In this document: one piece after another, positions 6,122 through 6,274 of the stretch
Numbering within the stretch: position 1 is the first letter of the stretch
How the letters are laid out: each line of letters begins with the position of its first letter
Assembly: GCA_030631125.1 (NCBI GenBank)
Contig: DAOVLS010000147.1
Span: 1 to 6,274, forward strand
Reading direction: 5' to 3'
Origin: Planctomycetales bacterium
Lineage (GTDB): Bacteria; Planctomycetota; Phycisphaerae; SM23-33
DNA: 6,274 nt
Translations under genes and position numbers: made by a program
Notes under the pieces: model-generated
The model's database searches: none
Seen by the model: only the letters and a program-made list of their open reading frames with translations
What the model was told of the DNA's origin: nothing

Positions 6122-6274
6122 TTATGGATTTTTCGACGATTCGCGATATTCCAGCGGCGTCGCGCCGGTAGCCTTGCGGAACGCTCGGGAAAAATAGAGA
6201 GGGTCTCGAAACCCGGTACGCTATGCGATTTCTTTCACCGACAGCGACGAACCGAGCAGTAACCTGCAGGCCTC
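6122..6274 (-). pseudogene. C-terminal end of an AraC-family regulator, interrupted by an in-frame TAG
   Basis: Reading in from the window edge, the frame gives EACRLLLGSSLSVKEIA, then TAG (6221-6223), then RTGFRDPLYFSRAFRKATG and further residues to a TAA at 6122-6124. Both parts lie in one frame and together make the second helix-turn-helix of an AraC/XylS DNA-binding domain: the KEIA helix, the GFRDPLYFSRAF recognition helix and the closing GATPLEYR. The TAG sits at the turn between the helices, where a single base change from Tyr, Glu, Gln or Lys would produce it. The NagA-like gene in this window ends in TAG, so TAG is an ordinary stop here. The regulator is therefore either a recent nonsense pseudogene or a sequencing error. 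Only the last 50 codons are visible; the sensor domain lies beyond the window. It would be the expected regulator of the downstream URO-D-like and sugar-binding genes. Confidence 0.8.

Noticed and set aside
6221..6223. Stop codon reassignment explaining the TAG in the AraC frame
   Set aside because: The NagA-like gene in the same window ends in TAG at the expected family end, so TAG acts as a stop.

Overview
The window reads as a chromosomal segment of a planctomycete, probably of the Phycisphaerae type. This is inferred from protein style only: a metallo-beta-lactamase-fold protein with an eroded metal site, a MiaA with a GKG P-loop, a NagA-like deacetylase with the QVNG motif, and a uroporphyrinogen-decarboxylase-like protein in a sugar-uptake neighbourhood. 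Base composition is moderately GC-rich, with AT-rich islands between genes. No taxonomic marker gene is present.

Layout. On the minus strand, positions 1-675 hold a metallo-beta-lactamase-fold protein whose C-terminus runs off the window. It lies downstream of miaA (834-1760), and the gap between them is filled by an AT-rich family of short direct and inverted repeats (711-849) that also supplies the last codons and stop of miaA. A 90-bp AT-rich spacer with three CGCGAAC boxes separates miaA from a divergent plus-strand NagA-family deacetylase (1851-2927). A convergent spacer of about 400 bp follows. It holds a strongly self-complementary element of about 150 bp (3148-3299) that looks like a non-coding mobile or REP/MITE-type palindrome.

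The right half is a minus-strand sugar-catabolism-like block, in transcription order: the end of an AraC-family regulator broken by an in-frame TAG (6122-6274), a spacer with an 18-bp operator-like palindrome (6073-6090), a URO-D-superfamily protein that is not HemE (4902-6035), a candidate 41-residue small protein (4763-4888), and a family 1 extracellular sugar-binding protein (3326-4648). No permease or ATPase gene follows the binding protein in this window; the palindromic element comes next.

How the genes may work together: the binding protein would capture a carbohydrate outside the cytoplasmic membrane, the AraC-type regulator would once have controlled the cluster, and the URO-D-like protein is a cytoplasmic enzyme of unknown reaction. 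NagA and MiaA are independent functions (amino-sugar recycling and tRNA modification). I found no clearly new multi-gene system. The points most worth a second look are the large palindrome, the broken regulator, the degenerate metallo-hydrolase, the repeat that has moved into the end of miaA, and the stop-start relay ahead of the small gene.
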